From assembly GCF_051020975.1 (NCBI RefSeq), contig NW_027478161.1, forward strand, positions 6,882,001 to 6,946,000: a DNA stretch of 64,000 nt. Direction: 5' to 3'. Numbering within the stretch: the stretch's first letter is position 1; every line of letters begins with the position of its first letter. The notes below the pieces were generated by a model, which did not search any database, had not been told where the DNA came from, and saw only the letters and a list, made by a program, of their open reading frames with translations. The position numbers and the translations under genes are program-made. Source of the stretch: Osmia lignaria lignaria (lineage: Eukaryota > Arthropoda > Insecta > Hymenoptera > Megachilidae). Below, piece by piece: positions 24,801-37,020 of this stretch.

Positions 24801-27038
24801 AGGGAAGGGGCCTAACGGACATATTTCGAGATATTTCTGCTTCTTGTTGTTCTTCTTCTGCACAGCTAAACTGGAAGTGGCATTTCCAGCTCGCACTAGT
24901 GCAGCGTTATCTCAAAGAAAGGGGCCACGGTGTTTCTGTATCTCCATTATGTTGGTGCGGCTTCGGAACTTTTAAATATCTCGATATATCTCGAAAACTA
25001 CGCTTCTGATCAAAAAATATCATAGAACATAAATTGTAGGAAACATAATTCTCTACAAAAAACGTCTCTTAATATTTTGCCATAGCTCGCTTCGTTTCCG
25101 AGATATTTGCAGATTCAGCTCAAAGGAACTGGCCTGACGGACATATTTCGAGATATTTCTTCTTCTTGTTGTTCTTGCTCTGCACAGCTAAGCTGGAAGT
25201 GGCATTTGCAGCTCGCAATAGTGCAGAGTTATCTCAAAGAAAGGGGCCACGGTGTTTCGGTATCTCTATTATGTTGGTGCGGCTTCGGAACTTTTAAGTA
25301 TCTTGATATATCTCGAGAACTGCGCATCTGATCAAAAAATATCATAGAACATAAAAAGTAGGAAACTTAATTCTCTACAAAAAAGGTCTCTTAAGATTTT
25401 GCCATAGCTCGCTTCGTTTTCGAGATATTTGCAGATTTATCTCAAGGGAAGGGGCCTGACGGACATATTTCGAGATATTTCTTCTTCTTGTTGTTCTTCT
25501 TCTGCACAGCTAAGCTGGAAGTGGCATTTGCGGCTCGCACTATTGCAGAGTTATCTCAAAGAAAGGGGCCACGGTGTTTCTGTATCTCTATTATGTTGGT
25601 GCGGCTTCGGAACTTTTCAATATCTCGATATATCCCGAAAACTACGCTTCTGATCAAAAAATATCATAGAACATAAATTGTAGGAAACATAATTCTCTAC
25701 AAAAAAGGTCTCTTAACATTTTGCCATAGCTCGCTTCGTTTCCGAGATATTTCCAGATATATCTCAAGGGCAGGGGCCTGACGGACATATTTCGAGATAT
25801 TTCTTCTTCTTGTTGTTCTTCTTCTGCACAGCTAAGCTGGAAGTGGCATTTACAGCTCGCAATAGTGCAGAGTTATCTCAAAGAAAGGGGCCACGGTGTT
25901 TCTGTATCTCTATTATGTTGGTGCGGCTTCGGAACTTTTAAATATCTCGATATATCTCGAAAAGTACGCTTCTGATCAAAAAATATCATAGAACATAAAT
26001 TGTAGGAAACATAATTCTCTACAAAAAAGGTCTCTTAACATTTTACCATAGCTCGCTTCGTTTCCGAGATATTTGCAGATTTATCTCAAGGGAAGGGGCC
26101 TAACGGACATATTTCGAGATATTTCTTCTTCTTGTTGTTCTTCTTCTGCACAGCTAAGCTGGAAGTGGCATTTGCAGCTCGCAATAGTGCAGAGCTTTCT
26201 CAAAGAAAGGGGCCACGGTGTTTCGGTATCTCTATTATGTTGGTGCGGCTTCGGAACTTTTAAGTATCTTGATATATCTCGAGAACTGCGCATCTGATCA
26301 AAAAATATCATAGAACATAAAAAGTAGGAAACTTAATTCTCTACAAAAAAGGTCTCTTAACATTTTGCCATAGCTCGCTTCGGTTCCGAGATATTTGCAG
26401 ATTTATCTCAAGGGAAGGGGCCTAACGGACATATTTCGAGATATTTCTGCTTCTTGTTGTTCTTCTTCTGCACAGCTAAGCTGGAAGTGGCATTTGCAGC
26501 TCGCAATAGTGCAGAGTTATCTCAAAGAAAGGGGCCACGGTGTTTCTGTATCTCTATTATGTTGGTGCGGCTTCGGAACTTTTAAATATCTCGATATATC
26601 TCGAAAACTACGCTTCAGATCAAAAAATATCATAGAACATAAATTGTAGGAAACATAATTCTCTACAAAAAAGGTCTCTTAACATTTTGCCATAGCTCTC
26701 TTCGTTTCCGAGATATTTGCAGATTTATCTCAAGGGAAGGGGCCTGACGGACATATTTCGAGATATTTCTTCTTCTTGTTGTTCTTCTTCTGCACAGCTA
26801 AGCTGGAAGTGGCATTTGCAGCTCGCAATAGTGCAGAGTTATCTCAAAGAAAGGGGCCACGGTGTTTCTGTATCTCTATTATGTTGGTGCGGCTTCGGAA
26901 CTTTTAAATATCTTGATATATCTCGAGAACTACGCATCTGATCAAAAAATATCATAGAAGATAAAAAGTAGGAAACTTAATTCTCTACAAATAAGGTCTC
27001 TTAACATTTTGCCATAGCTCGCTTCGTTTCCGAGATAT
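21887..27038 (+). repeat. Transition zone of sixteen divergent units
   Basis: Units start at 21887 and then every 322 bp from 22209 to 26717. Many have changes seen only here: gccaaacgg (21887), gatatgtgcag with atcgcaag (22531), gggccctgacggacatg (22853, 23819), gcagagctatgctgg (23175, 23819), agggcagag and tatgtacc (24141), cacaactacgctgc (24463), ttgctctgc (25107), and gatatttccag with no ttg start (25751). W and D types are absent. The first K unit is at 25107 and the first T-type catttacag at 25751. No clear HOR is visible, although 22853 and 23819 are three units apart and share features. Confidence 0.8.
25107..25428 (+). repeat. First K-type unit
   Basis: cagctcaaaggaactggcc replaces tatctcaagggaaggggcc at the start of the unit. 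Twenty K units occur, all at or right of this position: 25107, 28005, 29937, 31869, 33801, 37665, 40887, 41853, 45716, 49258, 50546, 51512, 52156, 53444, 55054, 55698, 56020, 60528, 61172 and 61816. Most also have ttcctctgc in the pyrimidine tract; this unit has ttgctctgc. Confidence 0.9.
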
Positions 27039-28970
27039 TTGCAGATATATCTCAAGGGAAGGGGCCTGACGGACATATTTCGAGATATTTCTTCTTCTTG
27101 TTGTTCTTCTTCTGCACAGCTAAGCTGGAAGTGGCATTTGCAGCTCGCAATAGTGCAGAGATATCTCAAAGAAAGGGGCCACGGTGTTTCTGTATCTCTA
27201 TTATGTTGGTGCGGCTTCGGAACTTTTAAATATCTTGATATATCTCGAGAACTACGCGTCTGATCAAAAAATATCATAGAACATAAAAAGTAGGAAACAT
27301 AATTCTCTACAAAAAAGGTCTCTTAACATTTTGCCATAGCTCGCTTCGTTTCCGAGATATTTGCAGATTTATCTCAAGGGAAGGGGCCTGACGGACATAT
27401 TTCGAGATATTTCTTCTTCTTGTTGTTCTTCTTCTGCACAGCTAAGCTGGAAGTGGCATTTCCGGCTCGCACTAGTGCACAGTTATCTCAAAGAAAGGGG
27501 CCACGGTGTTTCTGTATCTCTATTATGTTGGTGCGGCTTCGGAACTTTTAAGTATCTCGATATATCTCGAAAACTACGCTTCTGATCAAAAAATATCATA
27601 GAACATAAATTGTAGGAAACATAATTCTCTACAAAAAACGTCTCTAAACATTTTGCCATAGCTCGCTTCGTTTCCGAGATATTTGCAGATTTATCTCAAG
27701 GGAAGGGGCCTGACGGACATATTTCGAGATATTTCTTCTTCTTGTTGTTCTTCTTCTGCACAGCTAAGCTGGAAGTGGCATTTGCGGCTCGCACTAGTGC
27801 ACAGTTATCTCAAAGAAAGGGGCCACGGTGTTTCTGTATTTCTATTATGTTGGTGCGGCTTCGGAACTTTTAAGTATCTCGATATGTCTCGAAAACTACG
27901 CTTCTGATCAAAAAATATCATACAACATAAATTGTAGGAAACATAATTCTCTACAAAAAACGTCTCTTAACATTTTGCCATAGCTCGCTTCGTTTCCGAG
28001 ATATTTGCAGATTCAGCTCAAAGGAACTGGCCTGACGGACATATTTCGAGATATTTCTTCTTCTTGTTGTTCTTCCTCTGCACAGCTAAGCTGGAAGTGG
28101 CATTTGCAGCTCGCAATAGTGCAGAGTTATCTCAAAGAAAGGGGCCACGGTGTTTCTGTATCTCTATTATGTTGGTGCGGCTTCGGAACTTTTAAATATC
28201 TTGATATATCTCGAGAACTACGCATCTGATCAAAAAATATCATACAACATGAAAAGTAGGAAACTTAATTCTCTACAAAAAAGGTCTCTTAACATGTTGC
28301 CATAGCTCTCTTCGTTTCCGAGATATTTGCAGATTTATCTCAAGGGAAGGGGCCTGACGGACATATTTCGAGATATTTCTTCTTCTTGTTGTTCTTCTTC
28401 TGCACAGCTAAGCTGGAAGTGGCATTTGCAGCTCGCAATAGTGCAGAGTTATCTCAAAGAAAGAGGCCACGGTGTTTCTGTATCTCTATTATGTTGGTGC
28501 GGCTTCGGAACTTTTAAATATCTTGATATATCTCGAGAACTACGCGTCTGATCAAAAAATATCATAGAAAGTAAAAAGTAGGAAACATAATTCTCTACAA
28601 AAACGGTCTCTTAACATTTTGCCATAGCTCGCTTCGTTTCCGAGATATTTGCAGATTTATCTCAAGGGAAGGGGCCTGACGGACATATTTCGAGATATTT
28701 CTTCTTCTTGTTGTTCTTCTTCTGCACAGCTAAGCTGGAAGTGGCATTTGCAGCTCGCAATAGTGCAGAGTTATCTCAAAGAAAGGGGCCACGGTGTTTC
28801 TGTATCTCTATTATGTTGGTGCGGCTTCGGAACTTTTAAATATCTTGATATATCTCGAGAACTACGCATCTGATCAAAAAATATCATAGAACATGAAAAG
28901 TAGGAAACTTAATTCTCTACAAAAAAGGTCTCTTAACATTTTGCCAGAGCTTGCTTCGTTTCCGAGATAT
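27039..28970 (+). repeat. Central HOR, copy 1 (six units, 1,932 bp)
   Basis: Units in order: a (27039, gagatatctcaaag and cgcgtctg), b (27361, V type with gtgcacag), c (27683, V type with tcgatatgtctcg), d (28005, K type), e (28327, agaggcc, cgcgtctg, preceded by gctctcttcg), f (28649, S). Unit b has catttccgg, a blend of N and R variants. The same order follows at 28971 and 30903 at exactly 1,932 bp. Confidence 0.9.
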
Positions 28971-30902
28971 TTGCAGATTTATCTCAAGGGAAGGGGCCTC
29001 ACGGACATATTTCGAGATATTTCTTCTTCTTGTTGTTCTTCTTCTGCACAGCTAAGCTGGAAGTGGCATTTGCAGCTCGCAATAGTGCAGAGATATCTCA
29101 AAGAAAGGGGCCACGGTGTTTCTGTATCTCTATTATGTTGGTGCGGCTTCGGAACTTTTAAATATCTTGATATATCTCGAGAACTACGCGTCTGATCAAA
29201 AAATATCATAGAACATGAAAAGTAGGAAACATAATTCTCTACAAAAAAGGTCTCTTAACATTTTGCCATAGCTCGCTTCGTTTCCGAGATATTTGCAGAT
29301 TTATCTCAAGGGAAGGGGCCTGACGGACATATTTCGAGATATTTCTTCTTCTTGTTGTTCTTCTTCTGCACAGCTAAGCTGGAAGTGGCATTTGCGGCTC
29401 GCACTAGTGCACAGTTATCTCAAAGAAAGGGGCCACGGTGTTTCTGTATCTCTATTATGTTGGTGCGGCTTCGGAACTTTTAAGTATCTCGATATATCTC
29501 GAAAACTACGCTTCTGATCAAAAAATATCATAGAACATAAATTGTAGGAAACATAATTCTCTACAAAAAACGTCTCTTAACATTTTGCCATAGCTCGCTT
29601 CGTTTCCGAGATATTTGCAGATTTATCTCAAGGGAAGGGGCCTGACGGACATATTTCGAGATATTTCTTCTTCTTGTTGTTCTTCTTCTGCACAGCTAAG
29701 CTGGAAGTGGCATTTGCGGCTCGCACTAGTGCACAGTTATCTCAAAGAAAGGGGCCACGGTGTTTCTGTATCTCTATTATGTTGGTGCGGCTTCGGAACT
29801 TTTAAGTATCTCGATATGTCTCGAAAACTACGCTTCTGATCAAAAAATATCATACAACACAAATTGTAGGAAACATAATTCTCTACAAAAAACGTCTCTT
29901 AACATTTTGCCATAGCTCGCTTCGTTTCCGAGATATTTGCAGATTCAGCTCAAAGGAACTGGCCTGACGGACATATTTCGAGATATTTCTTCTTCTTGTT
30001 GTTCTTCCTCTGCACAGCTAAGCTGGAAGTGGCATTTGCAGCTCGCAATAGTGCAGAGTTATCTCAAAGAAAGGGGCCACGGTGTTTCTGTATCTCTATT
30101 ATGTTGGTGCGGCTTCGGAACTTTTAAATATCTTGATATATCTCGAGAACTACGCATCTGATCAAAAAATATCATACAACATGAAAAGTAGGAAACTTAA
30201 TTCTCTACAAAAAAGGTCTCTTAACATGTTGCCATAGCTCTCTTCGTTTCCGAGATATTTGCAGATTTATCTCAAGGGAAGGGGCCTGACGGACATATTT
30301 CGAGATATTTCTTCTTCTTGTTGTTCTTCTTCTGCACAGCTAAGCTGGAATTGGCATTTGCAGCTCGCAATAGTGCAGAGTTATCTCAAAGAAAGAGGCC
30401 ACGGTGTTTCTGTATCTCTATTATGTTGGTGCGGCTTCGGAACTTTTAAATATCTTGATATATCTCGAGAACTACGCGTCTGATCAAAAAATATCATAGA
30501 ACGTAAAAAGTAGGAAACATAATTCTCTACAAAAACGGTCTCTTAACATTTTGCCATAGCTCGCTTCGTTTCCGAGATATTTGCAGATATATCTCAAGGG
30601 AAGGGGCCTGACGGACATATTTCGAGATATTTCTTCTTCTTGTTGTTCTTCTTCTGCACAGCTAAGCTGGAAGTGGCATTTGCGGCTCGCACTAGTGCAC
30701 AGTTATCTCAAAGAAAGGGGCCACGGTGTTTCTGTATCTCTATTATGTTGGTGCGGCTTCGGAACTTTTAAAGATCTTGATATATCTCGAGAACTACGCA
30801 TCTGATCAAAAAATATCATAGAACATAAAAAGTAGGAAACTTAATTCTCTACAAAAAAGGTCTCTTAACATTTTGCCAGAGCTCGCTTCGTTTCCGAGAT
30901 AT
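28971..30902 (+). repeat. Central HOR, copy 2 (six units, 1,932 bp)
   Basis: Units a to e at 28971, 29293, 29615, 29937 and 30259 carry the same diagnostic changes as copy 1. Unit a gains ggcctcacgg, shared with copies 3 and 4 but not copy 1. Unit e has ggaattggc. The f position (30581) is a V unit with aaagatcttgat, not the S unit of copy 1, so f was replaced by exchange with a b/c-like unit. Confidence 0.9.
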
Positions 30903-32190
30903 TTGCAGATTTATCTCAAGGGAAGGGGCCTCACGGACATATTTCGAGATATTTCTTCTTCTTGTTGTTCTTCTTCTGCACAGCTAAGCTGGAAGTGGCA
31001 TTTGCAGCTCGCAATAGTGCAGAGATATCTCAAAGAAAGGGGCCACGGTGTTTCTGTATCTCTATTATGTTGGTGCGGCTTCGGAACTTTTAAATATCTT
31101 GATATATCTCGAGAACTACGCGTCTGATCAAAAAATATCATAGAACATAAAAAGTAGGAAACATAATTCTCTACAAAAAAGGTCTCTTAACATTTTGCCA
31201 TAGCTCGCTTCGTTTCCGAGATATTTGCAGATTTATCTCAAGGGAAGGGGCCTGACGGACATATTTCGAGATATTTCTTCTTCTTGTTGTTCTTCTTCTG
31301 CACAGCTAAGCTGGAAGTGGCATTTGCGGCTCGCACTAGTGCACAGTTATCTCAAAGAAAGGGGCCACGGTGTTTCTGTATCTCTATTATGTTGGTGCGG
31401 CTTCGGAACTTTTAAGTATCTCGATATATCTCGAAAACTACGCTTCTGATCAAAAAATATCATAGAACATAAATTGTAGGAAACATAATTCTCTACAAAA
31501 AACGTCTCTTAACATTTTGCCATAGCTCGCTTCGTTTCCGAGATATTTGCAGATTTATCTCAAGGGAAGGGGCCTGACGGACATATTTCGAGATATTTCT
31601 TCTTCTTGTTGTTCTTCTTCTGCACAGCTAAGCTGGAAGTGGCATTTGCGGCTCGCACTAGTGCACAGTTATCTCAAAGAAAGGGGCCACGGTGTTTCTG
31701 TATCTCTATTATGTTGGTGCGGCTTCGGAACTTTTAAGTATCTCGATATGTCTCGAAAACTACGCTTCTGATCAAAAAATATCATACAACATAAATTGTA
31801 GGAAACATAATTCTCTACAAAAAACGTCTCTTAACATTTTGCCATAGCTCGCTTCGTTTCCGAGATATTTGCAGATTCAGCTCAAAGGAACTGGCCTGAC
31901 GGACATATTTCGAGATATTTCTTCTTCTTGTTGTTCTTCCTCTGCACAGCTAAGCTGGAAGTGGCATTTGCAGCTCGCAATAGTGCAGAGTTATCTCAGA
32001 GAAAGGGGCCACGGTGTTTCTGTATCTCTATTATGTTGGTGCGGCTCCAGAACTTTTAAATATCTTGATATATCTCGAGAACTACGCATCTGATCAAAAA
32101 ATATCATAGAACATAAAAAGTAGGAAACTTGATTCTCTACAAAAAAGGTCTCTTAACATTTTGCCATAGCTCGCTTCGTTTCCGAGATAT
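30903..32190 (+). repeat. Central HOR, partial copy 3 (a-b-c-d)
   Basis: Units a (30903), b (31225), c (31547) and d (31869) follow the HOR at 1,932-bp spacing. Unit d has two private changes, ctcagagaaagg and ggctccagaac. The following three units do not match e and f in place, so the copy breaks after d. Confidence 0.85.
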
Positions 32191-33156
32191 TTGCATATTT
32201 ATCTCAAGGGAAGGGGCCTGACGGACATATTTCGAGATATTTCTTCTTCTTGTTGTTCTTCTTCTGCACAGCTAAGCTGGAAGTGGCATTTGCGGATCGC
32301 ACTATTGCAGAGTTATCTCAAAGAAAGGGGCCACGGTGTTTCTGTATCTCTATTATGTTGGTGCGGCTTCGGAACTTTTAAATATCTCGATATATCTCGA
32401 AAACTACGCTTCTGATCAAAAAATATCATAGAACATAAATTGTAGGAAATATAATTCTCTACAAAAAACGTCTGTTAACATTTTGCCATAGCTCGCTTCG
32501 TTTCCGAGATATTTGCAGATATATCTCAAGGGAAGGGGCCTGACGGACATATTTCGAGATATTTCTTCTTCTTGTTGTTCTTCTTCTGCACAGCTAAGCT
32601 GGAAGTGGCATTTACAGCTCGCAATAGTGCAGAGTTATCTCAAAGAAAGGGTCCACGGTGTTTCTGTATCTCTATTATGTTGGTGCGGCTTCGGAACTTT
32701 TAAATATCTTGATATATCTCGAGAACTACGCATCTGATCAAAAAATATCATAGAACATGAAAAGTAGGAAACTTAATTCTCTACAAAAAAGGTCTCTTAA
32801 CATTTTGCCATACCTCTCTTCGTTTCCGAGATATTTGCAGATTTATCTCAAGGGAAGGGGCCTGACGGACATATTTCGAGATATTTCTTCTTCTTGTTGT
32901 TCTTCTTCTGCACAGCTAAGCTGGAAGTGGCATTTGCAGCTCGCAATAGTGCAGAGTTATCTCAAAGAAAGAGGCCACGGTGTTTCTGTATCTCTATTAT
33001 GTTGATGCGGCTTCGGAACTTTTAAATATCTTGATATATCTCGAGAACTACGCGTCTGATCAAAAAATATCATAGAACATAAAAAGTAGGAAACATAATT
33101 CTCTACAAAAACGGTCTCTCAACATTTTGCCATAGCTCGCTTCGTTTCCGAGATAT
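32191..33156 (+). repeat. Three units interrupting the central HOR
   Basis: 32191 has gcatatttatc and gcggatcgcactattg (R-like). 32513 is T type (catttacag) with aagggtccac. 32835 is e-like (preceded by cctctcttcg, with agaggcc and cgcgtctg) but has gttgatgcgg. An e-like unit before the next a unit suggests the block was spliced into an e/a junction of the HOR. Confidence 0.75.
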
Positions 33157-34444
33157 TTGCAGATTTATCTCAAGGGAAGGGGCCTCACGGACATATTTCG
33201 AGATATTTCTTCTTCTTGTTGTTCTTCTTCTGCACAGCTAAGCTGGAAGTGGCATTTGCAGCTCGCAATAGTGCAGAGATATCTCAAAGAAAGGGGCCAC
33301 GGTGTTTCTGTATCTCTATTATGTTGGTGCGGCTTCGGAACTTTTAAATATCTTGATATATCTCGAGAACTACGCCTCTGATCGAAAAATATCATAGAAC
33401 ATAAAAAGTAGGAAACTTAATTATCTACAAAAACGGTCTCTTAACATTTTGCCATAGCTCGCTTCGTTTCCGAGATATTTGCAGATTTATCTCAAGGGAA
33501 GGGGCCTGACGGACATATTTCGAGATATTTCTTCTTCTTGTTGTTCTTCTTCAGCACAGCTAAGCTGGAAGTGGCATTTGCGGCTCGCACTAGTGCACAG
33601 TTATCTCAAAGAAAGGGGCCACGGTGTTTCTGTATCTCTATTATGTTGGTGCGTCTTCGGAACTTTTAAATATCTCGATATATCTCGAAAACTACGCTTC
33701 TGATCAAAAAATATCATAGAACATAAATTGTAGGAAACATAATTCTCTACAAAAAACGTCTCTTAACATTTTGCTATAGCTCGCTTCGTTTCCGAGATAT
33801 TTGCAGATTCAGCTCAAAGGAACTGGCCTGACGGACATATTTCGAGATATTTCTTCTTCTTGTTGTTCTTCCTCTGCACAGCTAAGCTGGAAGTGGCATT
33901 TGCAGCTCGCAATAGTGCAGAGTTATCTCAAAGAAAGGGGCCACGGTGTTTCTGTATCTCTATTATGTTGGTGCGGCTTCGGAACTTTTAAATATCTTGA
34001 TATATCTCGTGAACTACGCATCTGATCAAAAAATATCATAGAACATGAAAAGTAGGAAAGTTAATTCTCTACAAAAAAGGTCTCTTAACATTTTGCCATA
34101 GCTCTCTTCGTTTCCGAGATATTTGCAGATTTATCTCAAGGGAAGGGGCCTGACGGACATATTTCGAGATATTTCTTCTTCTTGTTGTTCTTCTTCTGCA
34201 CAGCTAAGCTGGAAGTGGCATTTGCAGCTCGCAATAGTGCAGAGTTATCTCAAAGAAAGGGGCCACGGTGTTTCTGTATCTCTATTATGTTGGTGCGGCT
34301 TCGGAACTTTTAAATATCTTGATATATCTCGAGAACTACGCGTCTGATCAAAAAATATCATAGAACATAAAAAGTAGGAAACATAATTCTCTACAAAAAC
34401 GGTCTCTTAACATTTTGCCATAGCTCGCTTCGTTTCCGAGATAT
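33157..34444 (+). repeat. Central HOR, copy 4 lacking unit c (a-b-d-e)
   Basis: Units a (33157, ggcctcacgg, cgcctctgatcg), b (33479, ggtgcgtcttcgg), d (33801, K) and e (34123). The tcgatatgtctcg unit c is absent, and d follows b directly. This is what a one-unit deletion between the similar b and c units would leave. The d unit is still 1,932 bp from the previous d, because two changes of phase cancel. Confidence 0.8.
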
Positions 34445-37020
34445 TTGCAGATATATCTCAAGGGAAGGGGCCTGACGGACATATTTCGAGATATTTCTTT
34501 TTCTTGTTGTTCTTCTTCTGCACAGCTAAGCTGGAAGTGGCATTTGCGGCTCGCACTGGTGCACAGTTATCTCCAAGAAAGGGGCCACGGTGTTTCTGTA
34601 TCTCTATTATGTTGGTGCGGCTTCGGAACTTTTAAATATCTCGATATATCTCGAAAACTACGCTTCTGATCAAAAAATATCATAGAACCTAAATTGTAGG
34701 AAACATAATTCTCTACAAAAAAGGTCTCTAATCATTTTGCCATAGCTCGCTTCGTTTCCGAGATATTTGCAGATATATCTCAAGGGAAGGGGCCTGACGG
34801 ACATATTTCGAGATATTTCTTCTTCTTGTTGTTCTTCTTCTGCACAGCTAAGCTGCAAGTGGCATTTGCAGCTCGCTATAGTGCAGAGTTATCTCAAAGA
34901 AAGGGGCCACGGTGTTTCTGTATCTCTATTATGTTGGTGCGGCTTCGGAACTTTTAAATATCTTGATATATCTCGAGAACTACGCATCTGATCAAAAAAT
35001 ATCATAGAACATAAAAAGTAGGAAACTTAATTCTCTACAAAAAAGGTCTCTTAATATTTTGCCATAGCTCGCTTCGTTTCCGAGATATTTGCAGATTTAT
35101 CTCAAGGGAAGGGGCCTAACGGACATATTTCGAGATATTTCTTCTTCTTGTTGTTCTTCTTCTGCACAGCTAAGCTGGAAGTGGCATTTGCGGCTCGCAA
35201 TAGTGCAGAGATATCTCAAAGAAAGGGGCCACGGTGTTTCTGTATCTCTATTATGTTGGTGCGGCTTCGGAACTTTTAAATATCTTGATATATCTCGAGA
35301 AGTACGCGTCTGATCAAAAAATATCATAGAACATGAAAAGTAGGAAACTTAATTCTCTACAAAAAAGGTCTCTTAACATTTTGCCATAGCTCTCTTCGTT
35401 TCCGAGATATTTGCAGATTTATCTCAAGGGAAGGGGCCTGACGGACATATTTCGAGATATTTCTTCTTCTTGTTGTTCTTCTTCTGCACAGCTAAGCTGG
35501 AAGTGGCATTTGCAGCTCGCAATAGTGCAGAGTTATCTCAAAGAAAGGGGCCACGGTGTTTCTGTATCTCTATTATGTTGGTGCGGCTTCGGAACTTTTA
35601 AATATCTTGATATATCTCGAGAACTACGCGTCTGATCAAAAAATATCATAGAACATAAAAAGTAGGAAACATAATTCTCTACAAAAACGGTCTCTTAACA
35701 TTTTGCCATAGCTCGCTTCGTTTCCGAGATATTTGCAGATATATCTCAAGGGAAGGGGCCTGACGGACATATTTCGAGATATTTCTTCTTCTTGTTGTTC
35801 TTCTTCTGCACAGCTAAGCTGGAAGTGGCATTTGCGGCTCGCACTGGTGCACAGTTATCTCAAAGAAAGGGGCCACGGTGTTTCTGTATCTCTATTATGT
35901 TGGTGCGTCTTCGGAACTTTTAAATATCTCGATATATCTCGAAAACTACGCTTCTGATCAAAAAATATCATAGAACATAAATTGTTGGAAACATAATTCT
36001 CTACAAAAAACGTCTCTTAACATTTTGCCATAGCTCGCTTCGTTTCCGAGATATTTGCAGATTTATCTCAAGGGAAGGGTCCTGATGGACATATTTCGAG
36101 ATATTTCTTCTTCTTGTTGTTCTTCTTCTGCACAGCTAAACTGGAAGTGGCATTTCCAGCTCGCAATCGTGCAGAGTTATCTCAAAGAAAGGGGCCACGG
36201 TGTTTCTGTATCTCTATTATGTTGGTGCGGCTTCGGAACTTTTAAATATCTTGATATATCTCGAGAACTACGCCTCTGATCGAAAAATATCATAGAACAT
36301 AAAAAGTAGGAAACTTAATTATCTACAAAAAACGTCTCTCAACATTTTGCCATAGCTCGCTTGGTTTCCGAGATATTTGCAGATTTATCTCAAGGGAAGG
36401 GGCCTGACGGACATATTTCGAGATATTTCTTCTTCTTGTTGTTCTTCTTCTGCACAGCTAAGCTGGAAGTGGCATTTGCGGCTCGCACTAGTGCACAGTT
36501 ATCTCAAAGAAAGGGGCCACGGTGTTTCTGTATCTCTATTATGTTGGTGCGGCTTCGGAACTTTTAAATATCTTGATATATCTCGAGAACTACGGATCTG
36601 ATCAAAAAATATCATAGAACATGAAAAGTAGGAAACTTAATTCTCTACAAAAAAGGTCTCTTAACATTTTGCCATAGCTCTCTTTGTTTCCGAGATATTT
36701 GCAGATTTATCTGAAGGGAAGGGGCCTGACGGACATATTTCGAGATATTTCTTCTTCTTGTTGTTCTTCTTCTGCACAGCTAAGCTGGAAGTGGCATTTG
36801 CAGCTCGCAATAGTGCAGAGTTATCTCAAAGAAAGGGGCCACGGTGTTTCTGTATCTCTATTATGTTGGTGCGGCTTCGGAACTTTTAAATATCTTGATA
36901 TATCTCGAGAACTACGCGTCTGATCAAAAAATATCATAGAACATAAAAAGTAGGAAACATAATTCTCTACAAAAACGGTCTCTTAACATTTTGCCATAGC
37001 TCGCTTCGTTTCCGAGATAT
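34445..37020 (+). repeat. Eight degraded central-HOR-like units
   Basis: 34445 V (ctttttcttg, ctccaag), 34767 S (gctgcaag), 35089 a-like (gagatatctc, gcggctcgcaat), 35411 e-like, 35733 V (ggtgcgtcttc), 36055 N (aagggtcctgatgg, cgcctctgatcg), 36377 V, 36699 S (tctgaag, gctctctttg). Pairs e-V at 34123-34766 and 35411-36054 are four units apart. The unit types are those of the central HOR, but no period holds throughout. Confidence 0.75.

Noticed and set aside
865..35327. Minus-strand open frames of 76-115 codons with a Glu/Gln-rich stretch
   Set aside because: The acidic stretch is only the complement of the TTC/TTG tract. These frames are limited to units where chance substitutions remove stops (mainly W units on the left and a-type units in the centre). 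They show no signal peptide, domain or conserved start context.
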